Shown here: in pieces, positions 1 to 8,138 of the stretch
How positions within the stretch are numbered: position 1 is the stretch's first letter
Layout of the letters: each line of letters opens with the position of its first letter
From: Pseudochrobactrum kiredjianiae
GTDB taxonomy: Bacteria > Pseudomonadota > Alphaproteobacteria > Rhizobiales > Rhizobiaceae
Direction of reading: 5' to 3'
NCBI RefSeq assembly: GCF_030362795.1
Contig: NZ_JAUCBM010000009.1
Coordinates: forward strand, 47,526-111,525
DNA: 64,000 bases
Position numbers and translations under genes: made by a program
Notes under the pieces: generated by a model
Database searches by the model: none
What the model was told of the DNA's origin: nothing
The model's input: only the letters and a program-made list of their open reading frames with translations

Positions 1-442
1 AAAGATGTGGCCACTCAAAAAATTGAAAATGCACGCTTTGTACAGGCTTTAAGGCGAAACACTTTTGCAGTCGGGTTATCCGTTTGCTGCAGAAAGGATC
101 ATTTCTAAACTTTTTAAGTTTATGAGTGGCTTCTAGGATAGCATTTCTGTGAAATAAGTTCGTGCGCGCAGCTTAAACGCAACGGATTTATACAGGCTGC
201 AATGAAAATGACGTTTTTTATAACAAAGACACAATTCTGATTGAAAGAGACAGTTGTCTTTGTCGCAAACTGCTTTATGGCAACAGGAATATTAGCACAG
301 ACTTTGCACGGGCAAAGCTATCTGTAACAAAAACCGGAATAGTCAGAAACAGCTTGTGCTGTAACTGTCTGAAAACAGGCTGTCTGAAACCATGAAGCAT
401 ATGCGCTCGGGTGTGAAGATATTGCCGTGAAAGTGAAGAATT
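1..442. other. Upstream region of murA, no gene recognised
   Basis: This AT-rich stretch holds no open frame that resembles a known protein on either strand, and no tRNA-like fold was seen. It presumably carries the murA promoter. The ribosome site of murA is weak (GTGAAGAA just before the ATG). The left part could be the tail of an intergenic region that begins outside the window. Confidence 0.5.
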
Positions 443-1732
443 ATGGATCGTATTAAAATCACCGGCGGCAATAAACTGAACGGCATTATTCCGATTTCCG
501 GCGCGAAAAATGCAGCTCTGCCGCTGATGATTGCATCGCTTCTGACAAATGAAGCGCTGACGCTCGAAAACATGCCGCATCTGGCCGATGTGGAACTGCT
601 GACCCGTATTCTCGGCAATCACGGCGCGGATTATTCGGTGAATGGTCGCCGCGAGCATCAAAACGGTTCTTATGAGCGCACGGTTCATTTCACCACCAAG
701 AATATCGTAGATACGACTGCGCCTTATGAACTGGTTGCGAAAATGCGTGCCAGTTTCTGGGTAATTGCGCCGCTTTTGGCGCGTGCCGGTGAGGCGATTG
801 TGTCATTACCGGGTGGTTGCTCGATCGGCACACGACCGGTGGATCTGATGCTTGATAGTCTGACGGCATTAGGTGCGAAAATTGAGATCGAAAATGGTTA
901 TGCCCGCGCGACAACCAGTGCAGGTCTGACCGGCGCGGAATTTACTTTCCCGAAAGTATCTGTTGGTGCGACCCATGTGGCTTTGATGGCAGCCAGCCTC
1001 GCCAAAGGTGATACTATTATTCACAATGCGGCCTGTGAGCCGGAAGTGGTTAATCTGGCCGATTGCCTCAACGCTATGGGTGCAAAAATTGAAGGCGCAG
1101 GCACGCCGACAATCCGAATTCAGGGTGTAACTAGCCTGAAAGGCGCTCGGGTTCGCGTTATTCCGGATCGTATTGAAACCGGTACTTATGCGATGGCCGT
1201 TGCCATGACCGGCGGTGATGTGGTGTTGCAAAACACCCGTTCGGATTTGCTGACATCTGCTCTGGATGTGCTGCGCCAGACTGGTGCTGAAATCACTGAT
1301 GTGGAAAACGGTATCCGCGTTGTCCGCAATGGCCACGGTATTGAACCGGTTGATATCACAACAGATCCGTTTCCGGGCTTTCCGACTGATTTGCAGGCGC
1401 AGTTCATGGGGCTGATGACCAAAGCCAAGGGCACATCGCATATTACGGAAACAATTTTTGAAAACCGTTTCATGCATGTGCAGGAACTGGCACGTCTGGG
1501 CGCAAAAATTTCGCTCTCCGGTCAGACTGCAACTGTTGAAGGTGTTGACCGCCTGAAGGGTGCGCCGGTTATGGCAACGGATCTGCGTGCATCGGCGACA
1601 CTGGTAATTGCGGGTCTGGTAGCAGAGGGTGAAACCACGGTGAACCGCGTTTATCATCTGGATCGCGGTTTTGAACGTCTTGAAGAAAAACTGTCGAATT
1701 GCGGTGCTGAAATCTCCCGCATCAGCGGTTGA
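443..1732 (+). CDS. murA: UDP-N-acetylglucosamine 1-carboxyvinyltransferase
   Basis: MurA transfers enolpyruvate from PEP to UDP-GlcNAc, the first committed step of peptidoglycan synthesis in the cytoplasm. The 429-residue protein has the usual family length. The substrate-binding lysine lies in SGAKNAALP (Lys22). The catalytic cysteine is Cys126 in [12 protein letters not shown], the residue alkylated by fosfomycin in sensitive enzymes. The C-terminal [13 protein letters not shown] motif is typical of EPSP-synthase-fold enzymes. It stands alone transcriptionally: a good terminator follows directly. The order murA, DUF2948, hisD is conserved in Brucellaceae. Confidence 0.98.
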   Translation: MDRIKITGGNKLNGIIPISGAKNAALPLMIASLLTNEALTLENMPHLADVELLTRILGNHGADYSVNGRREHQNGSYERTVHFTTKNIVDTTAPYELVAKMRASFWVIAPLLARAGEAIVSLPGGCSIGTRPVDLMLDSLTALGAKIEIENGYARATTSAGLTGAEFTFPKVSVGATHVALMAASLAKGDTIIHNAACEPEVVNLADCLNAMGAKIEGAGTPTIRIQGVTSLKGARVRVIPDRIETGTYAMAVAMTGGDVVLQNTRSDLLTSALDVLRQTGAEITDVENGIRVVRNGHGIEPVDITTDPFPGFPTDLQAQFMGLMTKAKGTSHITETIFENRFMHVQELARLGAKISLSGQTATVEGVDRLKGAPVMATDLRASATLVIAGLVAEGETTVNRVYHLDRGFERLEEKLSNCGAEISRISG

Positions 1733-1758
1733 TTTTGCAGATGTGATTTTTGTTACAA

Positions 1759-1793
1759 ACCCCGATTTGTTTTACAAGTCGGGGTTTTGTTAT
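1759..1793 (+). terminator. Rho-independent terminator of murA
   Basis: A 12-bp stem (ACCCCGATTTGT paired with ACAAGTCGGGGT, one G-U pair) with a TTT loop is followed by a T-rich tail. It starts 27 bp after the murA stop codon. Confidence 0.85.
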
Positions 1794-1886
1794 TAAACAG
1801 TAGTGATTTTTACTGTTAAGTGCTTATATCGGTGCGCTGAAGCGTGTTGATATGAGCGCTTTGCGAGTTCAGGAGAGTGATTGCGG

Positions 1887-2342
1887 ATGCTCAAACTTGT
1901 GGCAATGGATGAAGAAGACTTACAGATCATTTCTGCCCATGTGCAGGATGCCGTTCTGAAAGTCGGCGATCTTGATTATCGCCCGGGCGAGCAGCGTTTT
2001 ATTCTTGCCTGCAATCGTTTTATTCACGATCAGAAACCGGCGCGCTCGCGCGGCAAAGAGAGCTATGAACGCCGCCGTAGTGTGCTGCATTTCGACCGTG
2101 TTACCAATGTTCGCGCCATGAATATTGACAGGACAGCGCCGGAGGATGTGCTGGCTTTGCTGGCGATTAATTTTGAACCGGCAGATGCGCCGTCCGGCGT
2201 GATTGAACTGGTTTTTGCAGCGGATAAAACAATCCGTCTTAGCGTTGAAGTGATTGAAATGCGTCTGGCTGATCTGGGCGCTGCATGGGAAACCGGCAAT
2301 AAACCGGATCATATTGCAGCTGATCAGACTGAAGCCAAATAA
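1887..2342 (+). CDS. DUF2948 family protein
   Basis: Conserved alphaproteobacterial protein of about 150 residues with no known function. It is recognised by its sequence (LKLVAMDEEDLQIISAHVQD near the start, then FILACNRF and a RRRSVLHFDRV segment) and by its fixed place between murA and hisD. The frame is open from a TTG at 1881, but AGGAGA at 1871-1876 is better spaced for the ATG at 1887. The C-terminus is charged and looks disordered. It is probably co-transcribed with hisD, which starts 21 bp later. Confidence 0.85.
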   Translation: MLKLVAMDEEDLQIISAHVQDAVLKVGDLDYRPGEQRFILACNRFIHDQKPARSRGKESYERRRSVLHFDRVTNVRAMNIDRTAPEDVLALLAINFEPADAPSGVIELVFAADKTIRLSVEVIEMRLADLGAAWETGNKPDHIAADQTEAK

Positions 2343-2363
2343 GTTATGAAATGAGGGAATAGC

Positions 2364-3656
2364 GTGGTTCAGACGCTCATACAAAGTGCCGCAGATTTTG
2401 AAGCCAGTTTTGTGGCCTTTCTGGCGGGAAAACGGGAAGTTTCCGAAGATGTGGATCGTACCGTGCGTGAGATTGTGCAGCAGGTGCGTGAGCATGGCGA
2501 TCAGGCTCTGATCGACTATTCCAAGCGTTTCGACCGGATTGATCTTAGCGTCACCGGAATTGCGGTAACCGCAGCGGAAGTGGAAGAGGCGGTTAAAAAT
2601 GCTGATCAGTCGGTGATTGATGCGCTGATTGTGGCGCGCGACCGGATTGAATCTTATCACAAGCGCCAAATGCCGAAGGATGATTATTATACTGATGCAA
2701 TCGGTGTTGAGCTTGGCTCGCGCTGGACGGCAGTGGAATCCGTTGGCCTTTATGTGCCGGGTGGTACGGCCAGCTATCCGAGTTCGGTGCTGATGAATGC
2801 GGTTCCGGCCAAAGTCGCGGGCGTTGAGCGTATTGTGATGGTTGTGCCGTCTCCGGATGGTGCTCTGAATCCGCTGGTACTGGTGGCCGCGCATATTGCC
2901 GGTGTTTCCGAAATTTATCGTGTGGGTGGTGCGCAGGCTGTTGCAGCTCTGGCCTATGGCACGGAAACGATCAAGCCGGTTGCTAAAATTGTTGGTCCGG
3001 GCAATGCCTATGTGGCGGCTGCGAAGCGTTTGGTTTTCGGTACTGTCGGCATTGATATGATTGCGGGGCCTTCCGAAGTGCTGGTGGTTGCGGATAGCGA
3101 CAATCATCCGGACTGGATTGCAGCGGATTTGTTGGCGCAAGCTGAACATGATGCTTTTGCCCAGTCGATCCTGCTGACCGATAGTGCGGATTTCGCCAAA
3201 GCGGTGGAAGAAGCCGTAAAGCGCCAGTTGCAAACCTTGCCGCGCGCAGAAATTGCCCGTGCCAGTTGGCAGGATTTTGGTGCGGTTATTCTGGTTGAAG
3301 ATTTTGACAGTGCGGTGCCGTTGATCAACCGTATCGCTGCCGAGCATTTGGAAGTGGCAATTGCCGATACGGACGGTCTGCTGCCGAAAATCCGCAATGC
3401 CGGTGCAATTTTTATCGGTAAATACACACCGGAAGCTATTGGCGACTATGTCGGCGGGCCAAACCATGTGTTGCCAACTGCGCGTTCTGCACGGTTCTCT
3501 TCCGGTCTTTCGGTGATGGATTTTGTTAAGCGGACATCTTTGCTGAAGCTGGGCGCGGAACAGTTGCGTATTCTTGGCCCTTCGGCAATTACACTGGCCG
3601 AGACTGAAGGCTTACAGGCACATGGATTGTCGATTTCACGACGTCTGAATATGTAA
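2364..3656 (+). CDS. hisD: Histidinol dehydrogenase
   Basis: HisD oxidises L-histidinol to L-histidine in two NAD-dependent steps, the last reactions of histidine synthesis. The 430-residue length is normal. The expected zinc ligands are present (Gln259, His262, Asp361, His420), as are the catalytic pair Glu327-His328 in AAEHLEVA. Other family motifs are PGGTASYPSSVLMN, GPGNAYVAAAKR and DMIAGPSEVLV. The gene starts with GTG, preceded by GAGGG at 2353-2357. It lies in the conserved Brucellaceae block, away from the other his genes. Confidence 0.97.
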   Translation: MVQTLIQSAADFEASFVAFLAGKREVSEDVDRTVREIVQQVREHGDQALIDYSKRFDRIDLSVTGIAVTAAEVEEAVKNADQSVIDALIVARDRIESYHKRQMPKDDYYTDAIGVELGSRWTAVESVGLYVPGGTASYPSSVLMNAVPAKVAGVERIVMVVPSPDGALNPLVLVAAHIAGVSEIYRVGGAQAVAALAYGTETIKPVAKIVGPGNAYVAAAKRLVFGTVGIDMIAGPSEVLVVADSDNHPDWIAADLLAQAEHDAFAQSILLTDSADFAKAVEEAVKRQLQTLPRAEIARASWQDFGAVILVEDFDSAVPLINRIAAEHLEVAIADTDGLLPKIRNAGAIFIGKYTPEAIGDYVGGPNHVLPTARSARFSSGLSVMDFVKRTSLLKLGAEQLRILGPSAITLAETEGLQAHGLSISRRLNM

Positions 3657-3707
3657 ACAGAATGAGGGAAAACGGAGCGGTGCATCAGCGCCGCCTGTAT
3701 AGGACAG

Positions 3708-4190
3708 ATGACCGGTAAAAATGACAATGCCCGGCTGATAGATGTGGAACTGGACGAGACAATCGGCCAGTCTACGCCGGATATTGAGCATGAGCGCGCT
3801 GTCGCTATTTTCGATCTGATTGAGGAGAACAGTTTTTCTCCTGTCGGAGACACGGATGGCGGGCCTTACCGCTTGCGACTGTCTCTGGTGGAGAAACGTC
3901 TGATTTTCACCATCACGCGAGAGGCTGGTGAACTGGTTGCCACGCATATTCTCTCACTGTCGCCGTTGCGTAAAACAGTGAAAGACTATTTTCTGATCTG
4001 CGAAAGCTATTATGCGGCGATCCGCTCGGCCACGCCAAGCCGGATTGAGGCAATTGATATGGGGCGGCGCGGTTTGCATAATGAGGGCTCGCAGACATTG
4101 ATGAACCGGCTTGACGGTAAGATCGAGATTGATTTTGATACAGCGCGGCGTTTGTTTACGCTGGTCTGTGTGCTGCATTGGCGCGGGTGA
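3708..4190 (+). CDS. UPF0262 family protein
   Basis: This 160-residue protein belongs to UPF0262, a family almost confined to Alphaproteobacteria and without known function. Recognisable parts are the N-terminal LIDVELDE, the central [13 protein letters not shown] strand pair, and the C-terminal [10 protein letters not shown] and [14 protein letters not shown] segments. Its place between hisD and a low-molecular-weight phosphatase is the standard order. The stop codon lies 3 bp before the next ATG, so the two are probably translationally coupled. Confidence 0.9.
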   Translation: MTGKNDNARLIDVELDETIGQSTPDIEHERAVAIFDLIEENSFSPVGDTDGGPYRLRLSLVEKRLIFTITREAGELVATHILSLSPLRKTVKDYFLICESYYAAIRSATPSRIEAIDMGRRGLHNEGSQTLMNRLDGKIEIDFDTARRLFTLVCVLHWRG

Positions 4191-4193
4191 TTG

Positions 4194-4667
4194 ATGAGCG
4201 TAAGCCCTGATCAGATGCCGGATAGTTTTACTGAAACTGCTGTGGTGAAGAAACCGGATTCCATTCTGTTTGTATGCGGGATGAATGCAATCCGTTCACC
4301 AATGGCGGAAATTCTCACCCGCTCGTTAGTGAACGGCAAAACCTATGTGGCTTCAGCCGGTGTTACACGCGGTGAGCGTGATATGTTTGTTGATGCCGTT
4401 TTGGAAGAAGAGGGGTTGTCGCTGAATGAAAGACAGCCTGTCGGACTTGAAGAACTGAATGACGGTTATTTCGATCTGATTATCACACTGACACCACAGG
4501 CACATCATGTGGTTCTGGAGCGGATGCGCAGTTTCGCAGCCAATGTGGAATATTGGCCGATGCCGGACCCGACATTGGTGACCGGTTCGCGCGAGCAACG
4601 GTTGGCCGCTTATCGCGATGTGCGGGATCGTCTGAAACAAAAAATTACAGAGCGCTTTCTGCAATAA
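4194..4667 (+). CDS. Low-molecular-weight phosphatase family protein
   Basis: The protein has the phosphotyrosine-phosphatase loop C-X5-R (CGMNAIRS, Cys28 to Arg34) and the general-acid motif MPDPT near residue 124. This fits the low-molecular-weight protein tyrosine phosphatase/arsenate reductase fold. The substrate is unknown. The P-loop differs from the classical CxGNxCRS in lacking the second cysteine, so arsenate reduction by a cysteine cascade is less likely. The frame is open from a TTG at 4191, but the ATG at 4194 follows the UPF0262 stop directly. The length of 157 residues is normal. Confidence 0.88.
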   Translation: MSVSPDQMPDSFTETAVVKKPDSILFVCGMNAIRSPMAEILTRSLVNGKTYVASAGVTRGERDMFVDAVLEEEGLSLNERQPVGLEELNDGYFDLIITLTPQAHHVVLERMRSFAANVEYWPMPDPTLVTGSREQRLAAYRDVRDRLKQKITERFLQ

Positions 4668-4926
4668 GTGCTAAGACGTGCTAAATTTGATAGTGAGTCC
4701 TGCATATGCTATGGGCATTCAGGGCTGTTTATGCACCTTAAATCCGGCATTTCATGCTTTTTATGTATCATTAGCGTGGTTTTGAGCCTGTTTTAGGGTG
4801 TCAAAGAGCTAGTTTTATCAGTTCAACATTTCAGTTGTTCACAAACGGACTCTAATCATATAGGTTCCGCGCAAAATCAGACCTTCTGCATGATGCAGAT
4901 TTATTAAACTAAAAGACAGGTACCAT

Positions 4927-5145
4927 ATGGCTAAAGAAGAAGTCCTTGAGTTCCCGGGCGTTGTAACGGAACTTTTGCCGAATGCTATGTTTCGCGTAAA
5001 GCTCGAAAACGAACATGAAATTATCGCTCATACCGCTGGTCGTATGCGCAAAAACCGTATTCGCGTTCTGGCGGGTGATAAGGTACTGGTGGAAATGACC
5101 CCTTATGACCTGACCAAAGGTCGTATTACCTACCGCTTTAAATAA
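4927..5145 (+). CDS. infA: Translation initiation factor IF-1
   Basis: IF-1 binds the A site of the 30S subunit and assists IF-2 and IF-3 during initiation. The 72-residue protein is a single OB-fold, nearly invariant in Alphaproteobacteria ([16 protein letters not shown] near the start, [14 protein letters not shown] in the middle, [11 protein letters not shown] at the end). The upstream 259 bp hold no gene but probably the promoter, including TAATCAT near 4854 as a possible -10 box. The Shine-Dalgarno site is ACAGG, 7 bases from the ATG. maf follows after 29 bp. Confidence 0.98.
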   Translation: MAKEEVLEFPGVVTELLPNAMFRVKLENEHEIIAHTAGRMRKNRIRVLAGDKVLVEMTPYDLTKGRITYRFK

Positions 5146-5174
5146 AATTTCTGCTGCCGGACTCTATTCTGACC

Positions 5175-5807
5175 ATGAAGACACCAATGTCCCATCCTCT
5201 GGTTCTGGCCTCGGCATCGCCGCGGCGTATTGAGCTTCTGGCGCAAATCGGTATTGAACCCGCTTTTTTGCAACCGGCTGATATCAATGAGACACCGCAG
5301 CGTCTGGAACATCCCCGTTCGCTCGCAAAGCGTTTGTCTTTTCAAAAAGCGGAAAAAGCAAAAGAAAAGCTGCAGAATGATGCGGAGTATAAATCCGCTT
5401 TCATTCTTGCAGCTGATACTGTTGTTGGCGTCGGACGGCAGATTCTGCCCAAAGCGGAGAGTGAAGATGTGGCGCTTGATTGTCTGCGTCTGCTTTCCGG
5501 CCGTGCCCATAAAGTATTTACCGGTGTTTGTCTGATCACGCCGAAGGGCAGTGTGAGGCAGACGCTGGTTGAAAGCCGTGTGCGTTTTGACCGGTTGAGC
5601 CGTCGCCAGATGGATGCTTATATCAGCTCCGGTGAATGGCGCGGTAAAGCGGGCGGCTATGCTATTCAGGGGCTGGCGGGCAGCTTTATCGTTAAGCTGG
5701 TCGGTTCCTATAGTAATATTGTCGGTTTACCGCTGCATGAAACACAGGCTCTGCTGGAAGGTGAAAAGTTTCCGGTCTATGAGCAGTGGCATGAAGGCAA
5801 AGTGTGA
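5175..5807 (+). CDS. maf: Maf-like nucleotide pyrophosphatase
   Basis: Maf proteins hydrolyse non-canonical or modified nucleoside triphosphates to monophosphates. The N-terminal [10 protein letters not shown] loop, the catalytic AADTVV motif near residue 80 and [13 protein letters not shown] near 160 are all present. The length of 210 residues is usual. A second ATG at 5187 would give a product four residues shorter. The last codons overlap the yacG start (TGATG), which suggests coupling in an infA-maf-yacG operon, the order found in Brucella. Confidence 0.95.
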   Translation: MKTPMSHPLVLASASPRRIELLAQIGIEPAFLQPADINETPQRLEHPRSLAKRLSFQKAEKAKEKLQNDAEYKSAFILAADTVVGVGRQILPKAESEDVALDCLRLLSGRAHKVFTGVCLITPKGSVRQTLVESRVRFDRLSRRQMDAYISSGEWRGKAGGYAIQGLAGSFIVKLVGSYSNIVGLPLHETQALLEGEKFPVYEQWHEGKV

Positions 5808-6019
5808 TGAGTGAAGACGACAAACCTGCCGGTTCCTATGAAAATGTAACGCCGTTGCGCCCGACACGGCCTTGCCCAGAATGCGGCAAACCCTCAACAC
5901 GCGACTCTTATCCGTTTTGCTCGCCGCGCTGCCGCAGTGTTGATCTCAATCGTTGGTTGTCTGATGCCTATGTCATTCCGGGCAAACCTATCGACGACAG
6001 CGATCAGGAAAACAGCTAA
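5807..6019 (+). CDS. yacG: DNA gyrase inhibitor YacG
   Basis: This is a small zinc protein of 70 residues that in E. coli binds GyrB and blocks DNA binding by gyrase. Four zinc-binding cysteines are seen in CPECGKP and CSPRC, followed by the family segment SVDLNRWL. The frame is open from a GTG at 5804, but the ATG at 5807 overlaps the maf stop and is preferred. The C-terminal tail is acidic. Confidence 0.92.
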   Translation: MSEDDKPAGSYENVTPLRPTRPCPECGKPSTRDSYPFCSPRCRSVDLNRWLSDAYVIPGKPIDDSDQENS

Positions 6020-6040
6020 CGAATTAATAGAGGAAGACAA

Positions 6041-6427
6041 ATGAAATTTCTGATTGTCTTCCTCGGTGCGGGAATTGGTGGTGCAGCCCGTTACGGCACG
6101 GGGTTGTTGTTTGCCCGTTTTGCGGCGCTCACTGTATTCCCGATCAGTACTTTCATCGTCAACATTGTCGGCTCACTATTGATGGGGCTGATTATCGGCT
6201 TTTTCACCATGCGCAGCGGGCAGGGTGTAGCTCTGTCCGATAGCTGGAAGCTGTTTCTGACCACCGGTATTATGGGCGGTTTCACAACCTTCTCGGCCTT
6301 CTCACTGGAAACAGTGCTACTGATGGAAAACGGCAATATCGGCACCGCGCTGGTCTATATTCTGTCTTCTGTGATCTTAGGTGCAACAGCCTTGCTGGCA
6401 GGGCTTTATCTGATGCGCCTGATTTAA
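6041..6427 (+). CDS. crcB: Fluoride efflux channel CrcB/Fluc
   Basis: This 128-residue, four-helix membrane protein exports fluoride as a dual-topology dimer. Family motifs are GGAARYGTG near residue 11, NIVGSLLMG near 43 and TTGIMGGFTTFSAFSLE near 80, which contains the pore-lining phenylalanines and the central sodium site. AGAGGAAG at 6029-6036 is a strong ribosome site. Only 21 bp separate it from yacG, so there is no room for a fluoride riboswitch. It converges with the minus-strand flavoprotein, whose stop lies 9 bp away. Confidence 0.95.
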   Translation: MKFLIVFLGAGIGGAARYGTGLLFARFAALTVFPISTFIVNIVGSLLMGLIIGFFTMRSGQGVALSDSWKLFLTTGIMGGFTTFSAFSLETVLLMENGNIGTALVYILSSVILGATALLAGLYLMRLI

Positions 6428-6436
6428 AAGCGCGTA

Positions 6437-7762
6437 TCACCACATTTCGATATGGATTTTGGAGCCGTCGCTGAAGCGATTGATGTGGAATGGTGCAGGG
6501 TCAACCACAGGACGCTCATTGGTCACCATATCAGCAATCAGCTTGCCTGCTCCGGGGCCGATACCAAAGCCATGGCCGGAGAAGCCGGTGGCGGCAATAC
6601 AATTTGGTATATGATCCAGTGGTGAAATCACCGGTACAATATCCGGTGTCGTATCAATCAGGCCAGCCCATTGCTGGGCGATCTGCGCATTTTTGAAAGC
6701 GGGCAATGCCTGTTGCAGCGCTTTGAAGACGGCCAGATTGGCAGCCTTATGAGGTTCAGGATCAAGGATACGGATTTTCTCAAAAATTGATGTCTGGTCT
6801 GCGGGGCGTAGCTTCCACTCAAAAGCTTCCTCTATGAAACGCTGGCCAAACCGCAACCGTACGCTTTTCCATTCAGTACGCAGAGCCGGAATGAATTTTG
6901 GCAAAAAGCGGAAACTGTCCGGCACAATATCAGCGATACTGCCCGACAGGTTGGCAACTGTATAGCCGCCGTCCATCCGCTTGCGCAGTGCAAAATCAGA
7001 GAAAGCAATGGCAGCATCAACACCGGCCTCGACCGGTGTTGTCCGCAAAACCGATGAGCGCATTTTTAGCTGCGGCAGCGTTATACCGAGATCAGAGCAG
7101 ATCAGGCGGGACCAGCTGCCGCCTGCGACCACGATTGCTTCACACTCAATAGCGCCCTGTTCGGTGATAACACTGCTGACGCGGCCATTGGTGGTTTCAA
7201 TACGGCGGACGGCACAATTTTGCATAATAATAGCGCCGAGTTCGCGCGCTTTCTCTGCCATGGCAGGCGCTGCTTTTTGCGGTTCGGCGCGGCCGTCAGC
7301 GGCGGTATAAAGTGCGCCATAGAGCTGGCGCTGTAAGCCGGGCACCAATGCCTCGGCCTGCTGTTTGCCAACAACCTGACCGTCGATGCCGTGTTCTTTG
7401 GCGATCTGCACCCATTCACGCCATTTTTCAAGATCTTCTTCTTTTTCTGCTGCAAAAGCGATGCCGGTTGTGCGGAAACCGGTTTCCCGTCCGGTCAGTG
7501 CATTCATCTGCTGCCACAGTTTCATGCTCTCAACAATCATCGGCATTTCGCGGGAGTCGCGCCCTGTATGGCGGCACCAGCCCCAATTGCGGCTGGATTG
7601 CTCGCCTGCAATCACACCTTTTTCAAGCAGGGTTACAGGAATGCCGCGCTGTGCCAGAAACAACGCCGCAGACACGCCGATAATACCGCCGCCAATAATG
7701 ACGATCTGTGTCTTCTTCGGGAGTGACGGGGATGACTGGACGCTGTCTGTCTGCGGACCCAT
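6437..7762 (-). CDS. FAD-dependent oxidoreductase, DAO family
   Basis: This 441-residue flavoprotein has the N-terminal dinucleotide-binding motif IIGGGIIGVSAALFLA near residue 22 and the C-terminal GFSGHGFGIGPGAGKLIADM that closes the FAD site in glycine and D-amino acid oxidase-type enzymes. The family oxidises secondary or D-amino acids and methylated amines. The substrate here is unknown. There is no signal peptide, so it should be cytoplasmic. No substrate transporter is adjacent on its strand. The start is the ATG that precedes GPQTDS. Confidence 0.88.
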   Translation of the reverse strand: MGPQTDSVQSSPSLPKKTQIVIIGGGIIGVSAALFLAQRGIPVTLLEKGVIAGEQSSRNWGWCRHTGRDSREMPMIVESMKLWQQMNALTGRETGFRTTGIAFAAEKEEDLEKWREWVQIAKEHGIDGQVVGKQQAEALVPGLQRQLYGALYTAADGRAEPQKAAPAMAEKARELGAIIMQNCAVRRIETTNGRVSSVITEQGAIECEAIVVAGGSWSRLICSDLGITLPQLKMRSSVLRTTPVEAGVDAAIAFSDFALRKRMDGGYTVANLSGSIADIVPDSFRFLPKFIPALRTEWKSVRLRFGQRFIEEAFEWKLRPADQTSIFEKIRILDPEPHKAANLAVFKALQQALPAFKNAQIAQQWAGLIDTTPDIVPVISPLDHIPNCIAATGFSGHGFGIGPGAGKLIADMVTNERPVVDPAPFHINRFSDGSKIHIEMW

Positions 7763-8138
7763 GGGATGTTCCTGTAAGCTTTTTCAATTTTGTGCTGCAG
7801 CTTCGGCTATTCTGCATGATTCGACAATTGCAGAAAAACACACAGCAGAGCCGCTGTTTTGTAAAATTCCTGTCATATTTTGCTCTGATTATAGCCTCTC
7901 AACCAATTTAATAGATAATTTGCCTGCGAGTTTTTCCACATATTGTGCAAAAGCTGTAAAAAACGGAAATTTTGTGCCTGAGTTGGGGAAATAGCGGACA
8001 TAAGTTGCAATCAAGCACTTGCTATTACGCGGGTCAAAACCACATAATAACAACCGGATTTAACGAGATAATTTCGTTTTGAGGCAGCAGTTTTAAAAAT
8101 CAAAACTGCTCGTAATTGATTTGAGGAGGCCGGCGCGG
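7763..8138. promoter_or_regulatory. Divergent intergenic region upstream of mrp operon
   Basis: This gap separates the divergent flavoprotein gene and the mrp operon and must hold both promoters. A perfect 9-bp inverted repeat (AGCAGTTTT ... AAAACTGCT) at 8086-8094 and 8102-8110 lies 28 bp before the mrpA start. It could be an operator or a leader hairpin. No other gene is seen. Confidence 0.5.

Noticed and set aside
1920..3467. 515-codon minus-strand frame opposite hisD
   Set aside because: It is the antisense shadow of a well-supported hisD and DUF2948; its composition, rich in Asn, His and Arg, is typical of a shadow frame.
6020..6040. Fluoride riboswitch before crcB
   Set aside because: Only 21 bp separate yacG and crcB, so the riboswitch cannot fit there.
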